Part shown: in pieces, positions 11,207 to 22,898 of the stretch
How positions within the stretch are numbered: position 1 is the stretch's first letter
Layout of the letters: every line of letters begins with the position of its first letter
Origin: Burkholderia gladioli
GTDB lineage: Bacteria > Pseudomonadota > Gammaproteobacteria > Burkholderiales > Burkholderiaceae
Length of the DNA stretch: 64,000 nucleotides
Direction of reading: 5' to 3'
Assembly: GCF_000959725.1 (NCBI RefSeq)
Contig: NZ_CP009322.1
Location: forward strand, 1,798,001 to 1,862,000
Translations under genes and position numbers: made by a program
The notes under the pieces: generated by a model
Told to the model about the DNA's origin: nothing
What the model saw: the letters and a program-made list of their open reading frames with translations, nothing else
The model's database searches: none

Positions 11207-12274
11207 TTACAGCGCGGCGACCACCGCGTCGCCCATCTGCACCGTGCCGACCTGCTTGCAGCCCGGCGTGGCGATATCGCCGGTCCGGTAGCCCTGCTCC
11301 AGCACCTTCTGCACCGCGCGCTCGATACGCTCGGCCTGCTCGCCGCGATTCAACGAGTAGCGCAGCAGCATCGCGACCGACAGGATGGTCGCCAGCGGAT
11401 TGGCGACGCCCTTGCCGGCGATGTCCGGCGCCGAGCCGTGCGAGGGCTCGTACAGGCCCTTGTTGTTCTTGTCGAGCGAGGCCGAGGGCAGCATGCCGAT
11501 CGAGCCGGTCAGCATCGCGGCTTCGTCCGAGAGGATGTCGCCGAACATGTTGCCGGTGACGATCACGTCGAACTGCTTGGGCGCCTTGGCCAGTTGCATC
11601 GCGGCGTTGTCGACGTACATGTGCGAGAGCTCGACCTCGGCGTATTCCTTCGACACGTCGATCATGATGTCGCGCCAGAACTGCGAGGTCTCGAGCACGT
11701 TGGCCTTGTCCACCGACAGCAGCTTGCGGTTGCGCTTCTGCGCGGCCTGGAACGCGACGTGGGCGATGCGGCGCACCTCGGGCTCCGAATAGCGCATCGT
11801 GTCGAAACCCTCGCGCGCGCCGGCGAACGGGCCGTCCGGCGCCTCGCGCGTGCCGCGCGGCTGGCCGAAGTAGATGTCACCGTTCAGCTCGCGCACGATC
11901 AGGATGTCGAGGCCCGAGATCAGCGCCGGCTTCAGCGGCGAGGCGTCCACCAGTTGCTCGTAGCAGATCGCCGGGCGGAAGTTGGCGAACAGCTCGAGAT
12001 GCTTGCGCAGCCCGAGGATCGCCTGCTCCGGACGCAGCGCACGCTCCAGCGAGTCGTACTTCCAGTCGCCCACGGCGCCGAACAGGATCGCGTCGGCTTC
12101 CTTGGCCAGCTTCAGCGTGGCCTCGGGCAGCGGGCGGCCGGCGGCCTCGTAGCCGGCGCCGCCGACCGGCGCCTGTTCGAGTTCGAATTGCTCGTCGAGG
12201 GCGTTCAGGACCTTCACCGCTTCGGTGACGATCTCCTGGCCGATGCCGTCGCCCGGCAGCACTGCAATCTTCAT
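11207..12274 (-). CDS. leuB: 3-isopropylmalate dehydrogenase
   Basis: LeuB oxidises and decarboxylates 3-isopropylmalate to 2-ketoisocaproate with NAD in leucine synthesis. The 355-residue length is normal. The N-terminus [15 protein letters not shown] is canonical. The Mg/substrate region includes [12 protein letters not shown], and the NAD-binding segment is [14 protein letters not shown]. It lies 52 bp downstream of leuD in a leuC-ecn-leuD-leuB cluster on the minus strand. leuA is not in the window. Confidence 0.97.
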   Translation of the reverse strand: MKIAVLPGDGIGQEIVTEAVKVLNALDEQFELEQAPVGGAGYEAAGRPLPEATLKLAKEADAILFGAVGDWKYDSLERALRPEQAILGLRKHLELFANFRPAICYEQLVDASPLKPALISGLDILIVRELNGDIYFGQPRGTREAPDGPFAGAREGFDTMRYSEPEVRRIAHVAFQAAQKRNRKLLSVDKANVLETSQFWRDIMIDVSKEYAEVELSHMYVDNAAMQLAKAPKQFDVIVTGNMFGDILSDEAAMLTGSIGMLPSASLDKNNKGLYEPSHGSAPDIAGKGVANPLATILSVAMLLRYSLNRGEQAERIERAVQKVLEQGYRTGDIATPGCKQVGTVQMGDAVVAAL

Positions 12275-12326
12275 GCGATTTTCCTGAAAGAGTTGTGAGT
12301 TCGGAACCCGCGCGCCGCGCGCGCCT

Positions 12327-12977
12327 TCAGCCGATCAGACGGTTGTTGAGCCAGGGCTGCTTGGCCAGGCGCTCGGCCTCGAACTGGCGGATCTTGTCGG
12401 CGTGGCGCAGGGTCAGGCCGATGTCGTCGAAGCCGTTCAGCAGGCAATACTTGCGGAAGCCCGACACCTCGAACGGATATTCGCGGCCGTCGCCGGTGCG
12501 CACCACCTGCGCCTCCAGGTCGATGGTCAACTGGTAGCCGTTGAACGCGTAGGTGTCGTTGAACAGGTGGTCGACCTGCTGCTCGGTCAGCACGATCGGC
12601 AGCAGCCCGTTCTTGTAGCAGTTGTTGAAGAAGATGTCGGCGAAGCTCGGCGCGATGATGGCGCGGAAGCCGTATTGCTGCAGCGCCCAGGGCGCGTGCT
12701 CGCGCGAGCTGCCGCAGCCGAAGTTCTTGCGCGCCAGCAGCACCGAGGCGCCCTGGTAGCGCGGCTGGTTCAGCACGAAGTCGGGATTGAGCGGACGCTT
12801 GGCATTGTCCTGGCCCGGCTCGCCGCGGTCGAGGTAGCGCCATTCGTCGAAGGCGTTCGGGCCGAAGCCGGTGCGCTTGATCGACTTGAGGAACTGCTTC
12901 GGGATGATCGCGTCGGTGTCGACGTTTTCGCGATCGAGCGGCGCCACGACGCCGGTATGCACTGTGAATTTTTCCAT
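12327..12977 (-). CDS. leuD: 3-isopropylmalate dehydratase small subunit
   Basis: LeuD is the swivel-domain subunit that completes the LeuC isomerase active site. It is 216 residues, normal length. Key segments are [14 protein letters not shown] near the N-terminus and the [14 protein letters not shown] loop, which sits over the iron-sulphur cluster of LeuC. It is 74 bp downstream of the entericidin-like gene and 52 bp upstream of leuB, so it is cotranscribed with them. Confidence 0.97.
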   Translation of the reverse strand: MEKFTVHTGVVAPLDRENVDTDAIIPKQFLKSIKRTGFGPNAFDEWRYLDRGEPGQDNAKRPLNPDFVLNQPRYQGASVLLARKNFGCGSSREHAPWALQQYGFRAIIAPSFADIFFNNCYKNGLLPIVLTEQQVDHLFNDTYAFNGYQLTIDLEAQVVRTGDGREYPFEVSGFRKYCLLNGFDDIGLTLRHADKIRQFEAERLAKQPWLNNRLIG

Positions 12978-13051
12978 GATCCGTTTCCAGATTGGACGCC
13001 GGCCCCGGGGCCGGCGCTCGACTGTTCTTCGCTTGGTCCGTCAGGCGGCGA

Positions 13052-13204
13052 TCAGTTCGCGGCGCGCGTGATCGCGCGGCCCGCGGCATTGATGTCCTCG
13101 CCGACGCCGGCCACCGTGTGGCAGGCGGCCAGCCCGAATACCATGCCCGCCAGGGCGAGCGCCGCCGCCAGGCGGCCGACGATGAGGTTGCGGTTGCTGC
13201 GCAT
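13052..13204 (-). CDS. Entericidin-like small lipoprotein
   Basis: A 50-residue lipoprotein. A basic start (MRSNRN) is followed by a hydrophobic core and the lipobox GLAAC with the acylated cysteine at C28. The short tail CHTVAGVGEDINAAGRAI fits the entericidin A/B family. E. coli EcnB is a bacteriolytic lipoprotein and EcnA its antidote; only one member is seen here. The ATG lies 2 bp after the leuC stop (TAAGCATG), so translation is coupled to leuC. The gene is too short for many gene callers. Its role in a leucine operon is unknown. Confidence 0.85.
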   Translation of the reverse strand: MRSNRNLIVGRLAAALALAGMVFGLAACHTVAGVGEDINAAGRAITRAAN

Positions 13205-13206
13205 GC

Positions 13207-14616
13207 TTATCCCAGCCGGCGAATATCGACGAAATGGCCCTCGATGGCGGCGGCTGCCGCCATCGCCGGGCTGACCAGGTGGGTGCGGCCGCCCGCGCCC
13301 TGACGACCCTCGAAATTGCGGTTCGAGGTGGACGCGCAGCGCTCGCCCGGCTCGAGGCGGTCGGCGTTCATCGCCAGGCACATCGAGCAGCCCGGCTCGC
13401 GCCATTCGAAGCCGGCATCCTTGAACACCTTGTCGAGCCCTTCTCGCTCGGCCTGCGCCTTCACCAGGCCCGAGCCCGGCACCACCATCGCCAGGCGCAC
13501 GTTGGCGGCGACGCGACGATTCAGCTTCTTCACCACGTAGGCGGCCGCGCGGATGTCCTCGATGCGCGCATTGGTGCAGGAGCCGATGAAGATCTTGTCG
13601 ACCTTGATCGATTCGATAGGCATGTTCGGCTCGAGCGCCATGTAGCTCAGCGCGCGCTCCATCGCGTCGCGCTTGACCGGGTCCTTCTCGCGCTCGGGAT
13701 CGGGCACGCGGCTGTCGACCGCCGTGACCATTTCCGGCGAAGTGCCCCAGGTCACCTGCGGGACGATGTCGGCCGCGCTCAGCTCGACCACGCGGTCGAA
13801 CTGCGCGCCGTCGTCGGAGCGGAAGCCGCGCCAGTACTGCACGGCCTGGTCCCACTCGGCGCCGGTCGGCGAGAACGGGCGGCCCTTGAGGTAGTCGATG
13901 GTGGTATCGTCCACCGCGACCATGCCGGCGCGCGCGCCTGCCTCGATCGCCATGTTGCAGACCGTCATGCGGCCTTCCATCGACAGCGAGCGGATCATCG
14001 AGCCGCCGAATTCCATCGCGTAGCCGGTGCCGCCGGCCGTGCCGATCTTGCCGATGATGGCCAGCACGATGTCCTTGGCGGTGCAGCCGCGCGGCAGTTG
14101 CCCCTCGACCTTGATCAGCAGGTTCTTGCTCTTCTTCTGCAGGAGCGTCTGGGTGGCCAGCACGTGCTCGACTTCCGAGGTGCCGATGCCGTGCGCCAGC
14201 GCGCCGAACGCGCCGTGCGTGGAGGTATGCGAATCGCCGCAGACGATGGTCATGCCCGGCAGCGTCGCGCCCTGCTCCGGGCCGACGATGTGCACGATGC
14301 CCTGGCGCACGTCGTTCATCTTGAACTGGGTGATGCCGAAGCTGTCGCAGTTCGCGTCGAGCGTGTCGACCTGCAGCTTCGAGACCGGATCGGCGATGCC
14401 GTGGGTGCGATCGGTGGTGGGAACGTTATGGTCGGACACCGCGAGGTTGGCGCTGATGCGCCAGACCGGGCGCTCGCCCATCTTCAGCCCTTCGAACGCC
14501 TGCGGGCTCGTCACCTCGTGCAGCAGGTGACGGTCGATGTAGAGCAATGCGGTGCCGTCCTCCTCGGTGTGGACGACGTGCGAATTCCACAATTTGTCGT
14601 AGAGAGTCTGTGCCAT
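13207..14616 (-). CDS. leuC: 3-isopropylmalate dehydratase large subunit
   Basis: LeuC, with LeuD, isomerises 2-isopropylmalate to 3-isopropylmalate using a 4Fe-4S cluster. From the ATG at 14616 ([10 protein letters not shown]) it is 469 residues. The frame extends 51 codons upstream through non-family residues, so the inner start is right. Cluster cysteines are in [10 protein letters not shown] (about 350) and [11 protein letters not shown] (about 410 and 413); [13 protein letters not shown] is also intact. It is the first gene of the leuC-ecn-leuD-leuB cluster. Confidence 0.97.
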   Translation of the reverse strand: MAQTLYDKLWNSHVVHTEEDGTALLYIDRHLLHEVTSPQAFEGLKMGERPVWRISANLAVSDHNVPTTDRTHGIADPVSKLQVDTLDANCDSFGITQFKMNDVRQGIVHIVGPEQGATLPGMTIVCGDSHTSTHGAFGALAHGIGTSEVEHVLATQTLLQKKSKNLLIKVEGQLPRGCTAKDIVLAIIGKIGTAGGTGYAMEFGGSMIRSLSMEGRMTVCNMAIEAGARAGMVAVDDTTIDYLKGRPFSPTGAEWDQAVQYWRGFRSDDGAQFDRVVELSAADIVPQVTWGTSPEMVTAVDSRVPDPEREKDPVKRDAMERALSYMALEPNMPIESIKVDKIFIGSCTNARIEDIRAAAYVVKKLNRRVAANVRLAMVVPGSGLVKAQAEREGLDKVFKDAGFEWREPGCSMCLAMNADRLEPGERCASTSNRNFEGRQGAGGRTHLVSPAMAAAAAIEGHFVDIRRLG

Positions 14617-14662
14617 GGTATGCGGGGTTTGTGGTGACGACGGTTCCTTCTGGGTTCGGTCG

Positions 14663-14691
14663 ATTATGCCACCAAGATTGCCGCCCGGCAC
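14663..14691 (-). promoter_or_regulatory. Candidate sigma-70 promoter for leuC
   Basis: On the minus strand a good -10 (CATAAT, 14663-14668) stands 17 bp from a weak -35 (GTGCCG, 14686-14691). A start near 14656 would give a leader of about 40 nt before leuC. No leader peptide was recognised. Confidence 0.3.
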
Positions 14692-14800
14692 TACCAGGAT
14701 GAGAAAAAACCCAATAAAAACAGTGGGTTGAATGGTAGTTTCGATACCTGGATAAGTGCTACCCGGCAAATGGGGGCGCTAACGGGCACCCCGCGCCGAA

Positions 14801-15442
14801 TCAGGCCACCTCGTACTGCACGCTCACCTGCCCCTTCTTCTCCTTGACCTTGGTGATCAGCACCGCGCCGATCTCGCCCGTGCCGGCCACGTGCGTGCCG
14901 CCGCAGGGACTGAAATCGTGTTCGCCATAGGCGATCACGCGCCGCCCTTCCCGCTCGGCCAGCACGCGCGGCAAGCCGGCCGCGATCATCGCGTTGACGC
15001 CGTTCGCGAGCGCCTGCGCCTCGATCGCGGCCAGCTCGGCGTCGGCGCTGTCGCGCTCGAACACCACGCGCGCCTCGCCGGGCCAGTGATGTCCCTTCAC
15101 GGCGCGCCAGCCGACGGCCGCGCCCACGTAGGCGATCAGGTGCCCGGCCGAATGCAGGCGCGCATGCAGCGCGCGCGGCCCGGCGTCGACCTCGATCTCG
15201 ACCTCGCCCGGCACCACGGCGCGATCGACCAGGTGCACGACGACCTCGCCGTCGGCGGCCACGCGCAGCACGCGCGCCTCGCCGATCCGGCCCGTATCCG
15301 ACGGCTGGCCGCCGCCTTGCGGATGGAACAGCGTCTCGGCCAGCGTCACGCGAAAGCGCCCGGCCTCCTCGTCGGGCTCGCAGGCGAGCACCTCGGTGCT
15401 CAGCGTCAGCGCATCGCTGTCGAAATAGCGGCGGATCGTCAT
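14801..15442 (-). CDS. AlaX-type alanyl-tRNA editing protein
   Basis: Stand-alone AlaX proteins hydrolyse Ser-tRNA(Ala) or Gly-tRNA(Ala) mischarged by AlaRS. This 213-residue protein has the family layout. [13 protein letters not shown] (about 39-51) is the conserved beta-barrel segment. The zinc ligands are HSAGH at 97-101 and the Cys/His pair of SPCGGTHV near residue 180. It ends 184 bp before the leuC start and is transcribed away from the threonine aldolase gene. The pairing of these two genes has no clear functional meaning. Confidence 0.85.
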   Translation of the reverse strand: MTIRRYFDSDALTLSTEVLACEPDEEAGRFRVTLAETLFHPQGGGQPSDTGRIGEARVLRVAADGEVVVHLVDRAVVPGEVEIEVDAGPRALHARLHSAGHLIAYVGAAVGWRAVKGHHWPGEARVVFERDSADAELAAIEAQALANGVNAMIAAGLPRVLAEREGRRVIAYGEHDFSPCGGTHVAGTGEIGAVLITKVKEKKGQVSVQYEVA

Positions 15443-15609
15443 GGTGTTTCCTCGTGCGGGGATATCGAGGTTCCGACTATGCGGTCGACAGCCGCGCCGC
15501 TCAAGGGGTTCGGGCCATTCAATTTTTTACAATCCGCGCCCGACGCCGCGCGCGTAGCCTGATGCCCGAACCACTCCTTTCCTCAGACGACTCGCCAGGA
15601 TCACGCCTC

Positions 15610-16671
15610 ATGGAACACGCCCCGACGCCGGACCAACCGACCCTGAACTTCAGCAGCGACAACACCGCCGGCGCGGCGCCCGCCGTGCTCGATGCCCTGG
15701 TCGCCTGCGCGGCCGGCCACGCGGCGCCCTATGGCGCCGATCCCTGGACCGCGCGCGTCGAGCAAAGGCTCGCCGAGCTGTTCGAGCACGAGGTGGCGGT
15801 GTTCATCGTCTCCACCGGCACGGCCGCCAACTCGCTCGCGCTGGCCGCGCTGACGCCGCCCTGGGGCAGCGTGCTGTGCCACCCGGGCAGCCACATCAAC
15901 AACGACGAATGCGGCGCGCCGGCCTTCTACGCCGACGGCGCCAAGCTGATCACGGTGGACGGCCCCGCGGCCAAGCTGGACCCGGCCCGGCTGCGCGCGG
16001 CCGCCCGCGCCAAGCTCGGCGACGTCCATACCACCCAGCCCTCGGCCGTCAGCATCACGCAAGCCACCGAAGTCGGCAGCGTCTACACGCTAGACGAGAT
16101 CGGCACGATCGGCGAGATCTGCCGCGAGGCCAATCTGCCGCTGCACATGGACGGCGCGCGCTTCGCCAATGCGCTGGTATCGCTGGGCTGCTCGCCGGCC
16201 GAGATGACCTGGCGCGCCGGCGTCGACGTGCTGTCGTTCGGCGCGACCAAGAACGGCGTGCCGGGCTCGGAGGCGGTGGTGCTGTTCGACCCGCGCCGCG
16301 CCGGGGAACTGGCCTTCCGCCGCAAGCGTGCCGGGCAGCTCGCCTCGAAGATGCGCTTCCTGTCGGCGCCGCTCGACGCCTATCTGGCCGACGATCTCTG
16401 GCTGCGCAACGCGCGTCACGCCAATGCCATGGCGCAGCGTCTCGCGGCCGGGCTGGCCGGCGTGCCGGGCGTGTCGATGACGGGTGCCGCCGAGGCCAAC
16501 ATCCTGTTCTGCCGGCTCCCGCAGCCGGTGATCGTCGGCCTGCTGGCGGCCGGCGTGCACTTCTATCACGATCGCTGGGAACCGGGCGTGGTGCGCTTCG
16601 TCACCTCGTTCGCCACCACCGAGGCAGAGGTCGACCGCCTGCTGGACATCGCGCGCATCGCGGCCGGCTGA
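15610..16671 (+). CDS. ltaE: Low-specificity L-threonine aldolase
   Basis: This PLP enzyme cleaves L-threonine or allo-threonine to glycine and acetaldehyde. The ATG at 15610 has an AGGA ribosome site 9 bp upstream and gives 353 residues; ATGs at 15562 and 15454 are in frame but lack such a site. The beta-eliminating lyase fold is shown by FSSDNTAGA near the start, [12 protein letters not shown] and [12 protein letters not shown]. The PLP lysine is K214 in SFGATKNG. It lies between the AlaX gene (divergent) and an AraC-type regulator (convergent). The gene symbol is by family; other related lyases are possible. Confidence 0.88.
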   Translation: MEHAPTPDQPTLNFSSDNTAGAAPAVLDALVACAAGHAAPYGADPWTARVEQRLAELFEHEVAVFIVSTGTAANSLALAALTPPWGSVLCHPGSHINNDECGAPAFYADGAKLITVDGPAAKLDPARLRAAARAKLGDVHTTQPSAVSITQATEVGSVYTLDEIGTIGEICREANLPLHMDGARFANALVSLGCSPAEMTWRAGVDVLSFGATKNGVPGSEAVVLFDPRRAGELAFRRKRAGQLASKMRFLSAPLDAYLADDLWLRNARHANAMAQRLAAGLAGVPGVSMTGAAEANILFCRLPQPVIVGLLAAGVHFYHDRWEPGVVRFVTSFATTEAEVDRLLDIARIAAG

Positions 16672-16735
16672 GGCAGCGCACGAGCGAGCGCCCCGGTTTC
16701 GCGCGGGCGCGTCGGCACGTTTGCCTGGATGGCGT

Positions 16736-17545
16736 TCAGTAGCGCGACGGCGCGCAGCCGAAGGCGCGCCGGAAGGCGCGGTTGAAATGGCTCTGGTCGT
16801 AGAAACCGACGGCCTGCGCGACCTCGGCGATCGACTGCGTGCCCCGGTGCAGCATCAGGCAGGCACGCTCCAGGCGCAGCCGCACCAGCCAGGCATGCGG
16901 TGTCATCGAGGCGCTGCGCTTGAACAGCTTGAGGAATACGAAACGGTCCAGCTCGCAAAGCGCGGCCAGTTCGTCCAGCGTGATCTTCTCGGCCAGATGC
17001 GCCTCGCAGTAGTCGCGCACGCGCTGCCATTGCAGATCCGACAAGGCACCCGCGACCTGCCGCGGCGCCCAGGCGCGCGATTGCGCGAACAGGCGCTCGA
17101 GCGCGACCAGCCAGGCCGACTGCACGCCCAGCGGGGCATCGCGGTATTCGCCGCGCAGCGCAGCGTGAATCGCGTTGAGCCGCTGCGCCAGCCCCAGATC
17201 CTCGAGCGAGGCGCCCTGCAGCGCGGGCTCCCGCGTGCTGCCCGACAACTCCTCGGCCAGCCCCGCCATCAGCTCGGGCGGCAGGCGGAAGGTCTTCAGC
17301 GTGTAGGCGCCGTCGCCCACGCGCGTGCCGTCATGCACCTCGCCGGGCGGCATCAGTGAGACGCTGCCGGGGCCGAGCAACACCGTCTTGCCGCCGAACT
17401 GCTGGCGCTGGACGCCCTCGGTCACCACCCCGACGTGGAAATCGAGGTGGTAATGACGATCGAAGCGGAATTCGCTGAAACGCGCGTCGCCGAGCACGAG
17501 TCCGGGGACGTCGCGGCTGCGGGTGTATTCGACGCGGTCTTTCAT
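16736..17545 (-). CDS. AraC-family transcriptional regulator
   Basis: A 269-residue regulator from the ATG at 17545 (MKDRVEYTRSRDVPG). The N-terminal half is an AraC-type cupin sensing domain (FDRHYHLDFHVGVVTEG, then MPPGEVHDG). The C-terminal 100 residues carry two helix-turn-helix motifs: KITLDELAALCELDRFVFLKLF, and the signature SIAEVAQAVGFYDQSHFNRAF. The ligand and targets are unknown. It converges on the threonine aldolase gene. Upstream lies a 147-bp gap and then the next minus-strand gene. Confidence 0.88.
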   Translation of the reverse strand: MKDRVEYTRSRDVPGLVLGDARFSEFRFDRHYHLDFHVGVVTEGVQRQQFGGKTVLLGPGSVSLMPPGEVHDGTRVGDGAYTLKTFRLPPELMAGLAEELSGSTREPALQGASLEDLGLAQRLNAIHAALRGEYRDAPLGVQSAWLVALERLFAQSRAWAPRQVAGALSDLQWQRVRDYCEAHLAEKITLDELAALCELDRFVFLKLFKRSASMTPHAWLVRLRLERACLMLHRGTQSIAEVAQAVGFYDQSHFNRAFRRAFGCAPSRY

Positions 17546-17692
17546 GGGAAGCGGCTGGATGCGGGAAGGCGGGAACGGGCCGTGGCCGCCTCCTCGGCGG
17601 CGCGGCATAGCCGGCCCTAAGCCGGAGTGCGTTCGAGCTTAGCATGCCCGGCCCCGGGGCGCCGGAGCCGCTTCAAGGCCGATAGGGGCGGG

Positions 17693-18082
17693 TTATTCGG
17701 TCGACATCGGCGCCGACGAGGGCGTCGCGAACGGATAGGTATCCGAGGACGACTTCGCGATCCGGTTCGATTCGCAGGCCGGCCGGAAGATATCGCCGTG
17801 CCGCGGCGGCGACAGCATGGACGCGCTGGCCGCGAGCACGGCCAGCGAGGCGAGGCCGATGCCGGCACCCAGCAGCCCGCCGCCGCCCTCGCCGCGCAGC
17901 ATGGGATACGGCGGCGGCCGGGTGACATCGGCCCGGCAGGTCGGCGCGGGCGGGACCGACTTGGTCAGCGTACCGTTCGCGGCGTCGCGGATGTTCTGTT
18001 CGGCGACGCCCGCGCTCGCGCCGATCGAGCCGGACAGCGTCGCGGCGGCGAGCAGGCTCGCCAATAGGGATTGGATACGCAC
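17693..18082 (-). CDS. Secreted or membrane-anchored hypothetical protein
   Basis: A 129-residue protein read from a GTG at 18082, preceded by AGGGGG 6 bp upstream, which supports this start. It has a signal peptide (MRIQSLLASLLAAATLSGS, ending near GASAGVAEQ), a Pro-rich middle and a hydrophobic stretch (GGGLLGAGIGLASLAVLAASAS) that may be a membrane helix. The tail is polar and ends in APMSTE. I do not recognise the family. The GTG start makes it easy to miss. Confidence 0.55.
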   Translation of the reverse strand: MRIQSLLASLLAAATLSGSIGASAGVAEQNIRDAANGTLTKSVPPAPTCRADVTRPPPYPMLRGEGGGGLLGAGIGLASLAVLAASASMLSPPRHGDIFRPACESNRIAKSSSDTYPFATPSSAPMSTE

Positions 18083-18189
18083 CGGCGCCCCCTGAATTTG
18101 ATCGTTCTGGTGAATGTCCGCAGTGTAGACGGATCGGCCGCGCCGCCTGTCGAGTTTTGTACGCGCTTTGTGACAGGCGGCGCCGGCAT

Positions 18190-18579
18190 TCATTCCGGCT
18201 CGTGGCAGACCACGCAGAGCTTGTTGCCGTCGGGATCGCGAAAATACGCGCCGTAATAATCGCGGTGGTAATGGGGCCGCAAGCCGGGCGCCCCTTCGCA
18301 ACTGCCGCCGCCGGCCAGCGCGAGCGCGTGGCAGCGCTCGACGGTGGCGCGATCGCGTGCCAGCAGGGCCTGCATCTGGCCGTTGCCGGGCGCCGGCGCG
18401 CCGCCGTCGAACGGGCGGCAGACCAGCAACAGCGGTCGCGCCGCCTCGGCCGGCATCCACCCCGCCATCTCGGGCGGGTTGCGGAATTTCAGCCGCAGGC
18501 CCAGCGCCTCCATCAGCGGCGCGTAAAACGCGTAGGCGCGCTCGACATCCTCCACACCGATACAGACATGAGACAGCAT
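18190..18579 (-). CDS. Glyoxalase / bleomycin-resistance fold (VOC) protein
   Basis: A 129-residue VOC-superfamily protein from the ATG at 18579 (MLSHVCIGVEDVERAYAFY), with GGGAG eight bases upstream. The paired beta-alpha-beta-beta-beta modules are visible: the start as above, and YYGAYFRDPDGNKLCVVCHE at the end with a likely metal Glu. Substrates in this family range from methylglyoxal adducts to antibiotics, so no reaction is assigned. It is the last gene before the gltA terminator and reads in the same direction as gltA. Confidence 0.8.
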   Translation of the reverse strand: MLSHVCIGVEDVERAYAFYAPLMEALGLRLKFRNPPEMAGWMPAEAARPLLLVCRPFDGGAPAPGNGQMQALLARDRATVERCHALALAGGGSCEGAPGLRPHYHRDYYGAYFRDPDGNKLCVVCHEPE

Positions 18580-18680
18580 CGACGGCTCCCGACGACGGAA
18601 TGTCCTGATGATGCCACGCCGCCCCGCCGCCTGCGTCGAGCCGGCGATACACGGCATGCGAGGCACCCAGGGCACGCCCA

Positions 18681-18718
18681 AAACAAAACACCCCGGGGCC
18701 GAGGCCGCCGGGGTGTTT
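18681..18718 (-). terminator. Strong intrinsic terminator after gltA
   Basis: On the minus strand AAACACCCCGG pairs with CCGGGGTGTTT (18708-18718 with 18686-18696) around an 11-nt loop and runs into TGTTTTGGG. It lies 35 bp past the gltA stop and should end the sdhCDAB-sdhE-gltA transcript. Confidence 0.85.
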
Positions 18719-18752
18719 CGGGTCGTCAGGCTAGGCTGCCGACAGGCGCCGC

Positions 18753-20057
<1,305 letters not shown>

Positions 20058-20110
20058 GGCACATCCTCAATCGAAAATGGAAACGGGATTCGATAACGGG
20101 CGCGGCGCTC

Positions 20111-20383
20111 TCACACGCTGCGCAGCATCTCCAGCAGCCGGGAAACATCCGGGCCGGCAAGGTCGCCTTCCGGTTCCTTGCGCGCGAGCAGCAAGTCCAT
20201 CAGGTCGTTGTCGGATAGTTCGAGCAGGCGGGTCAACGCACCCACGTCGGTATCGGTGAGGTCATGCTCGTATCGGCTGAAGAAACGCTCGATGATGAGA
20301 TCGTTCTCCAGCAGACCGCGCCGCGCGCGCCAGCGAAGGCGCGCGCGGCGGTGCGGGTCGGACTGGTGCGACTGTTCAGTCAT
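20111..20383 (-). CDS. sdhE: Succinate dehydrogenase assembly factor
   Basis: SdhE (SDHAF2 / YgfY family) promotes covalent attachment of FAD to SdhA. The 90-residue protein carries the diagnostic RGxxE motif as RRGLLENDLIIERFF (about 21-35). It starts 11 bp after the sdhB stop, so it is made with its client SdhA. Confidence 0.93.
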   Translation of the reverse strand: MTEQSHQSDPHRRARLRWRARRGLLENDLIIERFFSRYEHDLTDTDVGALTRLLELSDNDLMDLLLARKEPEGDLAGPDVSRLLEMLRSV

Positions 20384-20394
20384 GTCGAATCAGC

Positions 20395-21096
20395 TCAGAC
20401 CGCGCGGCGAACCATCAATTCCTTGATCTTGCCGATCGCCTTGGTCGGGTTCAGGCCCTTCGGGCAGACGTCGACGCAGTTCATGATCGTATGGCAACGG
20501 AACAGACGGTACGGATCCTCGAGATTGTCGAGGCGTTCGGCGGTGGCTTCGTCGCGGCTGTCGGCGATGAAGCGGTAGGCCTGCAGCAGGCCGGCCGGGC
20601 CGACGAACTTGTCCGGGTTCCACCAGAAGCTCGGGCACGAGGTCGAGCAGCTGGCGCACAGGATGCACTCGTAGACGCCGTCGAGCTCTTCGCGCTCTTC
20701 CGGCGACTGCAGGCGCTCCTTCTCGGGCGGCGGCGTGTCGTTGATCAGGAACGGCTTGATCGAGTGGTACTGGTTGAAGAAGTGCGTCATGTCGACGATC
20801 AGGTCGCGCACCACCGGCAGGCCCGGCAGCGGGCGCAGCACGATCTTCTGCGGCAACTCGTTCAGGTTCGTGAGGCACGCCAGGCCGTTCTTGCCGTTGA
20901 TGTTCATCGCGTCCGAGCCGCACACGCCTTCGCGGCAGGAGCGACGGAACGACAGGGTTTCGTCGACTTCCTTGAGCTTGACGAGCGCGTCGAGCAGCAT
21001 GCGTTCATGCGTGAGCTCGAGTTCGTACGTCTGCATGCGCGGCGCCGCGTCCTTGTCCGGATCGTAACGATAGAGTTCGAAAATGCGTTTTGCCAT
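20395..21096 (-). CDS. sdhB: Succinate dehydrogenase iron-sulphur subunit
   Basis: SdhB passes electrons from the SdhA flavin to the membrane quinone. The 233-residue protein has the plant-type 2Fe-2S site [12 protein letters not shown] and two ferredoxin-like Cys clusters, [16 protein letters not shown] and [17 protein letters not shown], for 4Fe-4S and 3Fe-4S. It starts 22 bp after sdhA. Confidence 0.98.
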   Translation of the reverse strand: MAKRIFELYRYDPDKDAAPRMQTYELELTHERMLLDALVKLKEVDETLSFRRSCREGVCGSDAMNINGKNGLACLTNLNELPQKIVLRPLPGLPVVRDLIVDMTHFFNQYHSIKPFLINDTPPPEKERLQSPEEREELDGVYECILCASCSTSCPSFWWNPDKFVGPAGLLQAYRFIADSRDEATAERLDNLEDPYRLFRCHTIMNCVDVCPKGLNPTKAIGKIKELMVRRAV

Positions 21097-21118
21097 GGTC
21101 AGATTCTCCGGATTCGGC

Positions 21119-22894
21119 TTAGAACGTACGTGCCTTGGGCGGGACGGATTCGACCGTCAGCGGCTGCATGTGCACCGGCTTGTAGTCGAGGCGGTCGCCT
21201 TCGCTGAACCACAGCGTATGACGCATCCAGTTTTCGTCGTCGCGATGCGGGAAGTCGTCCTGCGCATGCGCGCCGCGGCTTTCCTTGCGGGCCTCGGCCG
21301 ACACCATCGTGGCACGCGCCACTTCGACGAGGTTCGCCACTTCGAGCGCTTCGACGCGCGCGGTGTTGAACACCTTCGACTTGTCCTTCAGGTGGATGTG
21401 CTGGGCACGCTCGGCCACCTTCTTGATGTCTTCCACGCCTTCGGCCAGCAGCGCCGAGGTACGGAACACGCCGGCATGCTTCTGCATCGAGCCGCGGATC
21501 TCGTTGGCGACGCTCTGCGCGTATTCGCCCGAGCTCGAGCTGTCGAGCTTGGCCAGGCGCGAGAGCGCGAAATCGGCCGCGTCCTTCGGCAGCGGCTTGT
21601 GCTCGCGCTGCTTCTTGACGTGTTCGACGATGTGGTTGCCGGCCGCGCGGCCGAACACCACCAGGTCGAGCAGCGAGTTGGTGCCCAGGCGGTTCGCGCC
21701 GTGCACCGACACGCAGGAGCACTCGCCGACGGCGTAGAAGCCGTTGATCGGGTCTTCGTGGCCCTTCGAGGTACCGACCACCTGGCCGTGGATGTTGGTC
21801 GGGATGCCGCCCATCTGGTAATGGATGGTCGGCACGACCGGGATCGGTTCCTTGATGCAGTCGACGTTCGCGAACTTCAGCGCGATCTCGCGGATCGACG
21901 GCAGACGCTTCATGATCGTCTCGGCGCCGATGTGCGACAGGTCGAGCAGCACGTGGTCCTTGTTCGGGCCCACGCCGCGGCCTTCCTTGATTTCCTGGTC
22001 CATCGAGCGCGAGACGAAGTCGCGCGGCGCCAGGTCCTTCAGGGTCGGTGCGTAGCGCTCCATGAAGCGCTCGCCGTCCGAGTTGCGCAGGATGCCGCCC
22101 TCGCCGCGCACGCCTTCGGTGATCAGCACGCCCGCGCCGGCCACGCCGGTCGGGTGGAACTGCCAGAACTCCATGTCCTGCAGCGCGATGCCCGAACGGG
22201 CCGCCATGCCGAGGCCGTCGCCGGTGTTGATGAAGGCGTTGGTGGAGGCCGCGAAGATCCGGCCGGCGCCGCCGGTGGCGAACAGCGTGGTCTTGCCTTC
22301 GAGGATGTAGACGTCGCCCGTTTCCATTTCCAGGGCGGTCACGCCGAGCACGTCGCCGTCCGCGTCGCGGATCAGGTCGAGCGCCATCCATTCGACGAAG
22401 AATTGCGTCTTGGCCGCGACGTTCTGCTGGTACAGCGTGTGCAGCAGCGCATGGCCGGTACGGTCGGCGGCCGCGCAGGCGCGCTGCACCGGCTTCTCGC
22501 CGTAGTTCGCGGTGTGGCCGCCGAACGGGCGCTGGTAGATCGTGCCGTCGGCGTTACGGTCGAACGGCATGCCGAAGTGCTCGAGCTCGTAGACGGCATT
22601 CGGCGCTTCGCGGCACATGAACTCGATCGCGTCCTGGTCGCCAAGCCAGTCGGAGCCCTTGATCGTGTCGTAGAAGTGGTAGTGCCAGTTGTCTTCGCTC
22701 ATGTTGCCCAGCGAGGCACCGATCCCGCCTTGCGCGGCGACCGTGTGCGAACGCGTCGGGAACACCTTCGACAGCACGCAGACCGACAGGCCCGCGCGCG
22801 CGAGTTGCAGCGAGGCGCGCATCCCCGAGCCGCCCGCGCCGACGATGACCACGTCGAACTTGCGACGCGGCAGGGAAGTATTGATTGCAGCCAT
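21119..22894 (-). CDS. sdhA: Succinate dehydrogenase flavoprotein subunit
   Basis: SdhA oxidises succinate to fumarate. The protein is 591 residues. The FAD-binding GAGGSG lies at 19-24. The histidine that binds FAD covalently is H50 in [11 protein letters not shown]. The active-site motif [15 protein letters not shown] and the C-terminal [16 protein letters not shown] are intact. It starts 4 bp after sdhD. Confidence 0.98.
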   Translation of the reverse strand: MAAINTSLPRRKFDVVIVGAGGSGMRASLQLARAGLSVCVLSKVFPTRSHTVAAQGGIGASLGNMSEDNWHYHFYDTIKGSDWLGDQDAIEFMCREAPNAVYELEHFGMPFDRNADGTIYQRPFGGHTANYGEKPVQRACAAADRTGHALLHTLYQQNVAAKTQFFVEWMALDLIRDADGDVLGVTALEMETGDVYILEGKTTLFATGGAGRIFAASTNAFINTGDGLGMAARSGIALQDMEFWQFHPTGVAGAGVLITEGVRGEGGILRNSDGERFMERYAPTLKDLAPRDFVSRSMDQEIKEGRGVGPNKDHVLLDLSHIGAETIMKRLPSIREIALKFANVDCIKEPIPVVPTIHYQMGGIPTNIHGQVVGTSKGHEDPINGFYAVGECSCVSVHGANRLGTNSLLDLVVFGRAAGNHIVEHVKKQREHKPLPKDAADFALSRLAKLDSSSSGEYAQSVANEIRGSMQKHAGVFRTSALLAEGVEDIKKVAERAQHIHLKDKSKVFNTARVEALEVANLVEVARATMVSAEARKESRGAHAQDDFPHRDDENWMRHTLWFSEGDRLDYKPVHMQPLTVESVPPKARTF

Positions 22895-22898
22895 TCTT

